Origin: Gonium pectorale | Taxonomy: Eukaryota > Chlorophyta > Chlorophyceae > Chlamydomonadales > Volvocaceae | DNA length: 64,000 bases | NCBI GenBank assembly: GCA_001584585.1 | Contig: LSYV01000053.1 | Coordinates: 533,597 to 597,596, forward strand | Reading direction: 5' to 3' | Shown here: piece after piece, positions 62,101 to 64,000 of the stretch | Layout: every line of letters starts with the position of its first letter | Numbering within the stretch: position 1 is the first letter of the stretch | Position numbers and translations under genes: made by a program | Notes under the pieces: model-generated | The model's input: the letters and a program-made list of their open reading frames with translations, nothing else | What the model was told of the DNA's origin: nothing | Databases searched by the model: none

Positions 62101-63014
62101 CCCACGGGACAGCGCTTTGCAACTTGCAGTGCAGGAACGAACCTGAGCGTGAAGAGGACGCCGAAGACTCCATTCTGGGCGGGGATGGTAAGGCCGCAGA
62201 ACTGTCAACATTGTGGTGCCTGAATTGGCATGGCGCTCCGTGCCAAAAGCCATTTTCCAAATGGCCGCGTTTTAAACACCGCACACTCAGTTGCGTGGAT
62301 GGAACGGGTCAGGCTGAAGAAGGACGGAAAGCACGATGGTGGGAGGACAGGTCGCTCGCCTGCCGCTCCGCGCCTGTGCGTAGGTGCCGTTAGAGGTTCG
62401 GCGCCTGCTAGACAAACCCTCCTATCATATTCCCCCGTACTGCATACATACATTTAGCCCCAAGTTTATCGCTCTGACGATTTGTCCAGAGAGGAACGGA
62501 ACTGTGCCGAAACGTGTTTGCCCTGTTCAACATGCAATACTCCCGAGCTCGGACTCTACCTCTGATACATATCCATCTTTCCCGGACTGTTACAGAGTAA
62601 TTGCGGGAAGCTTTTTTTCCCTGCCCTGCATAGGCGCACCTCGATGGAGCGCTGCCTTCCAGTAAGAAGGTCGCCCTGCCCATCCGCCTCATGTGCCTCC
62701 CTCTCATGCCTGCAGCAAACGGTTGCGTAAATCAGCGATTTGTGGCTAAGCGGCGAAGTGGCACACGTGGCGCCTTGTGCAAAAGCAGCTATGTTGCATG
62801 CACTGCTGCCAACTCCATTCTTTCGCAGCAGCATGTAATCAAGCACGCATGCGCATGCCTCCAACGAGGGAACGGACCATGAGCAACCTTGGTTACGCCA
62901 TTACGTGCCCTCAACTCCTTTCCTTTCCTGACTTCCATGCGTGTAAGCTTACCGGGCCCGGCGACTCTGTGAGCTTCGACTAGAAACGACACTTGGCGCA
63001 TAAGAACTCGCCAT
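42193..63014 (-). CDS. TmcB-like PAS/TPR multi-pass membrane protein, copy 3
   Basis: A tandem paralogue of copy 2: about 61 exons, roughly 2,400 residues, same architecture. The likely start is ATG at 63014 (MASSYAPSVVSSRSSQSRRA), with an alternative in-frame ATG at 63146. This first exon ends in phase 2 while exon 2 (62143-62174) begins in phase 0, the same mismatch as in copy 1. The last exon (42193-42253) reads SASNQLSQQHSKSILPSIL and ends in TAA; it is called only from phase and an open frame. Three donors are GC instead of GT (after 61344, 57064 and 45006). Relative to copy 2 it lacks four introns and has two extra. No disabling change is visible in the placed exons. No catalytic domain is seen; role unknown beyond a probable membrane sensor or scaffold. 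Confidence 0.86.
46732..46764 (-). repeat. intronic relic of the preceding exon (copy 3)
   Basis: These 33 bases match the 3' part of the exon 46833-46908 at 28 of 33 positions and would read YKLYSAFLVIP against YKLYSTFLVIP in the true exon. They lie in the intron before exon 46552-46599. They are preceded by an in-frame TGA and have no complete splice unit, so I call a relic of an exon duplication. Confidence 0.6.
50550..56050 (-). other. copy 3 exon block C: PAS-like modules and linker start
   Basis: Exons: 55975-56050, 55757-55830, 55490-55529, 55050-55259, 54753-54882, 54293-54445, 53977-54116, 53277-53608, 52915-53093, 52570-52690, 52349-52455, 52032-52158, 51606-51923, about 50550-51467. 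PAS-like signatures: GRMDEMTMGVVVLALSGEI with FGIKR and LEGKSFSALVAPHCGRW; VATLWLSQNGTIAACDVHF; LLVANRKGVLIHVSADIVAC; LSVSEEGLIQSV with IVGRGLWELIEGL; and VSGVLELDAGGCITSVLEE with LLFGLPSHALVGTPLTDFV. The 3' boundary of the last exon is uncertain: a phase-0 donor AAGGAA|GTAGCG near 50550 fits best. The linker is Ala/Ser/Pro-rich. Confidence 0.82.
56336..58744 (-). other. copy 3 exon block B: TmcB/TmcC-type TPR region
   Basis: Exons: 58667-58744, 58379-58451, 58170-58216, 57894-57951, 57584-57652, 57193-57226, 57064-57158, 56899-56951, 56669-56747, 56336-56443. Pieces: VDDPRDVELVAR; AVAKAHTVIK; AGLAMFPQSAYMVLL then ANYMIDVLGVSQSG across an extra intron; DARKLNPGLMCRFIMFVRQQ; SLGRWAASAEA; LLSSLLNAPVTRYVEYQRKQ; RMVIRLHREALQAMCNFW; and AQAAYRVVLESYGTN with LVRLYGKFLQTIKNDPWGA. 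The two exons at 57193-57226 and 57064-57158 do not share boundaries with copy 2, and that segment diverges in sequence. Confidence 0.82.
59072..63014 (-). other. copy 3 exon block A: N-terminal membrane region
   Basis: Exons: 62953-63014 (likely first), 62143-62174, 61730-61907, 61344-61469, 60885-60950, 60621-60690, 60397-60491, 59880-59957, 59551-59652, 59072-59319. Pieces: NGVFGVLFTL; SKENSETRIRIRWVVLK and DGWQLFTTVINPATQPW continuing uninterrupted to VLNFNWLSDL; GYGAYLALLYAMVVLLAV; VLRVFSSVFFQAFDVTSL; LGISCMYSGP; NPKSRRPLALGHSGAEV; LLTLVDVFIGYRTVAACIY; and LVLLFHPVG-like and LAGLGPAFGVGVYASW stretches in the last exon. The exon 61344-61469 is followed by a GC donor (AAG|GCAAGC). Confidence 0.85.
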
Positions 63015-64000
63015 AGCAGCCCGAATGTCCTGGCGATCAATGCAACAAGAAAGAGCTATGGGTGCCGTTGGCGTGCGTTGGTCAATCGGGAGGCCGACAT
63101 TTTGTCGTTTTTGGCTGGCACCATAACCGAGCGGAACAGAACTCAAACGTTTGTTATGTGTTCATCCCGCTACGCTCGTATATAGTGCTGGAGATCTGGC
63201 CCTGCGAATGCGTACTGCGAGAGGAGGGGGCGAGGGGCGGGGGGCCGCCGACAGTACGAAAATGTTCAGGGCTTCACTCCTGCTATTATTATACTAAGTT
63301 ACTATCTATTTGATTAGAGATAAATGGACACTGGCACGACTTTGATGACAAATATGACATTCAAGCGTAGACCGAAATATTGAGCGACACATTTAGTTAT
63401 ACAAGTCGACGCAGTGATTCGTTTACTTCTAGGTCAAAAGTGCAACACAGTCACATGATTGCAGATTCACCATACAGTATGAAGAAATATGCTGGTCGAG
63501 CACTTGATAAAGATATACCATGTTATCCTCCGTGTCGCTTGTAGGTTGAGGCACGCTATTGGGGAGTCCCCTATGAACGGGAGCGTAACCGGGCAATACT
63601 GCCCGTTCAACGAGTCAAGTGAACGTCTGACATTGCCAAATATATTGTAAGAATCATTCGATCGCTGATTGTTCACCGGTGCCTTCTTTTCCGGCGTCCT
63701 ATTCCTCGAAAAACAACACCCTCAAACACGAGAGCGGTACACAACAAATATGCAATAGGAAAACGTATGTATCCCGGTCGAGGGATGCACCCGCGGGAGG
63801 CAGGAAGCTATCGTGCGTGGGTAGCTATAATACCGTTGCACGCTTACTTCGTGTTCAATGTTTACTCATGCTCGGGATTGCATAGCATGCGTGTTTTTTT
63901 ATTATAACCTGATATGAAACAGCGCGTTAAAATTTGGGGAGGCCGGCTAGTTAGGCTGGATGCGCTTCATGACTGTGCCGACGTGCGCTATCTCCTCCTT
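63015..64000. other. upstream of copy 3; no gene seen
   Basis: Contains the presumed promoter of copy 3. From about 63280 rightward the DNA is clearly AT-richer than the rest of the window. Only short open frames occur and none resembles a known protein. Confidence 0.4.

Noticed and set aside
16326..63014. A cyclase or kinase domain attached to the PAS proteins
   Set aside because: Some algal TmcB-like proteins are thought to carry cyclase domains, so I looked for one. The C-terminal exons of both copies end in a membrane segment and a short polar tail, with no catalytic motif.
1..64000. CRISPR arrays, operons, Shine-Dalgarno sites, insertion sequences
   Set aside because: The window is eukaryotic. 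No spaced repeats of CRISPR type, no transposase and no terminal inverted repeats were seen.

Overview
This window reads as nuclear DNA of a GC-rich, intron-dense green alga, most likely a volvocalean/chlamydomonadalean species. The evidence is: dozens of small exons with ordinary GT-AG junctions; proteins that match algal and plant families; low-complexity Ala/Pro/Gln runs inside coding exons; and TGTAA, the usual algal poly(A) signal, after some stop codons. The species is an inference. Every gene I can support lies on the minus strand, so each gene starts at its high coordinate. Bacterial-style ORF reading is misleading here: genes must be assembled from exons.

Layout from left to right. 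(1) Positions 1-1181 hold the 5' end of a first large PAS/TPR membrane protein of the 'tiny macrocysts protein B' (TmcB-like) family, cut by the window edge. (2) 4135-6631 is a plastid-type GNAT acetyltransferase of the NSI/SNAT group. (3) 8046-12400 is a complete 9-exon LAS1-like pre-rRNA processing nuclease, for which I derive a 753-residue product with all exon phases agreeing. (4) 13106-13719 is a two-exon fragment of a BCS1-like AAA ATPase that stops just after Walker A. It sits next to a 20-N gap whose two flanks are copies of the same 155-bp stretch. (5) 16326-37518 is a second TmcB-like gene (about 63 exons, roughly 2,500 residues). (6) 37519-42192 is mostly unassigned DNA with a second 20-N gap and a degenerate tRNA-like sequence. 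(7) 42193-63014 is a third TmcB-like gene (about 61 exons, roughly 2,400 residues).

The three TmcB-like genes are paralogues in the same orientation; the second and third are adjacent. Their shared architecture is: an N-terminal multi-pass membrane region, a helical-repeat (TmcB/TmcC TPR) region, a row of about five PAS-like modules, a low-complexity linker, and a second multi-pass membrane region ending in a short polar tail. I see no cyclase, kinase or other catalytic domain in them. The role is inferred only: large membrane sensor or scaffold proteins.

The most informative part of the window is the exon-by-exon comparison of copies 2 and 3. Most introns are shared at identical position and phase. 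I find four introns present only in copy 2, two only in copy 3, one region where boundaries moved, three GC-AG introns only in copy 3, a 15-nt microexon, an intronic relic of a neighbouring exon, and an 80-bp stretch with a single mismatch that suggests gene conversion. All of this was read by eye; no alignment or search program was run.
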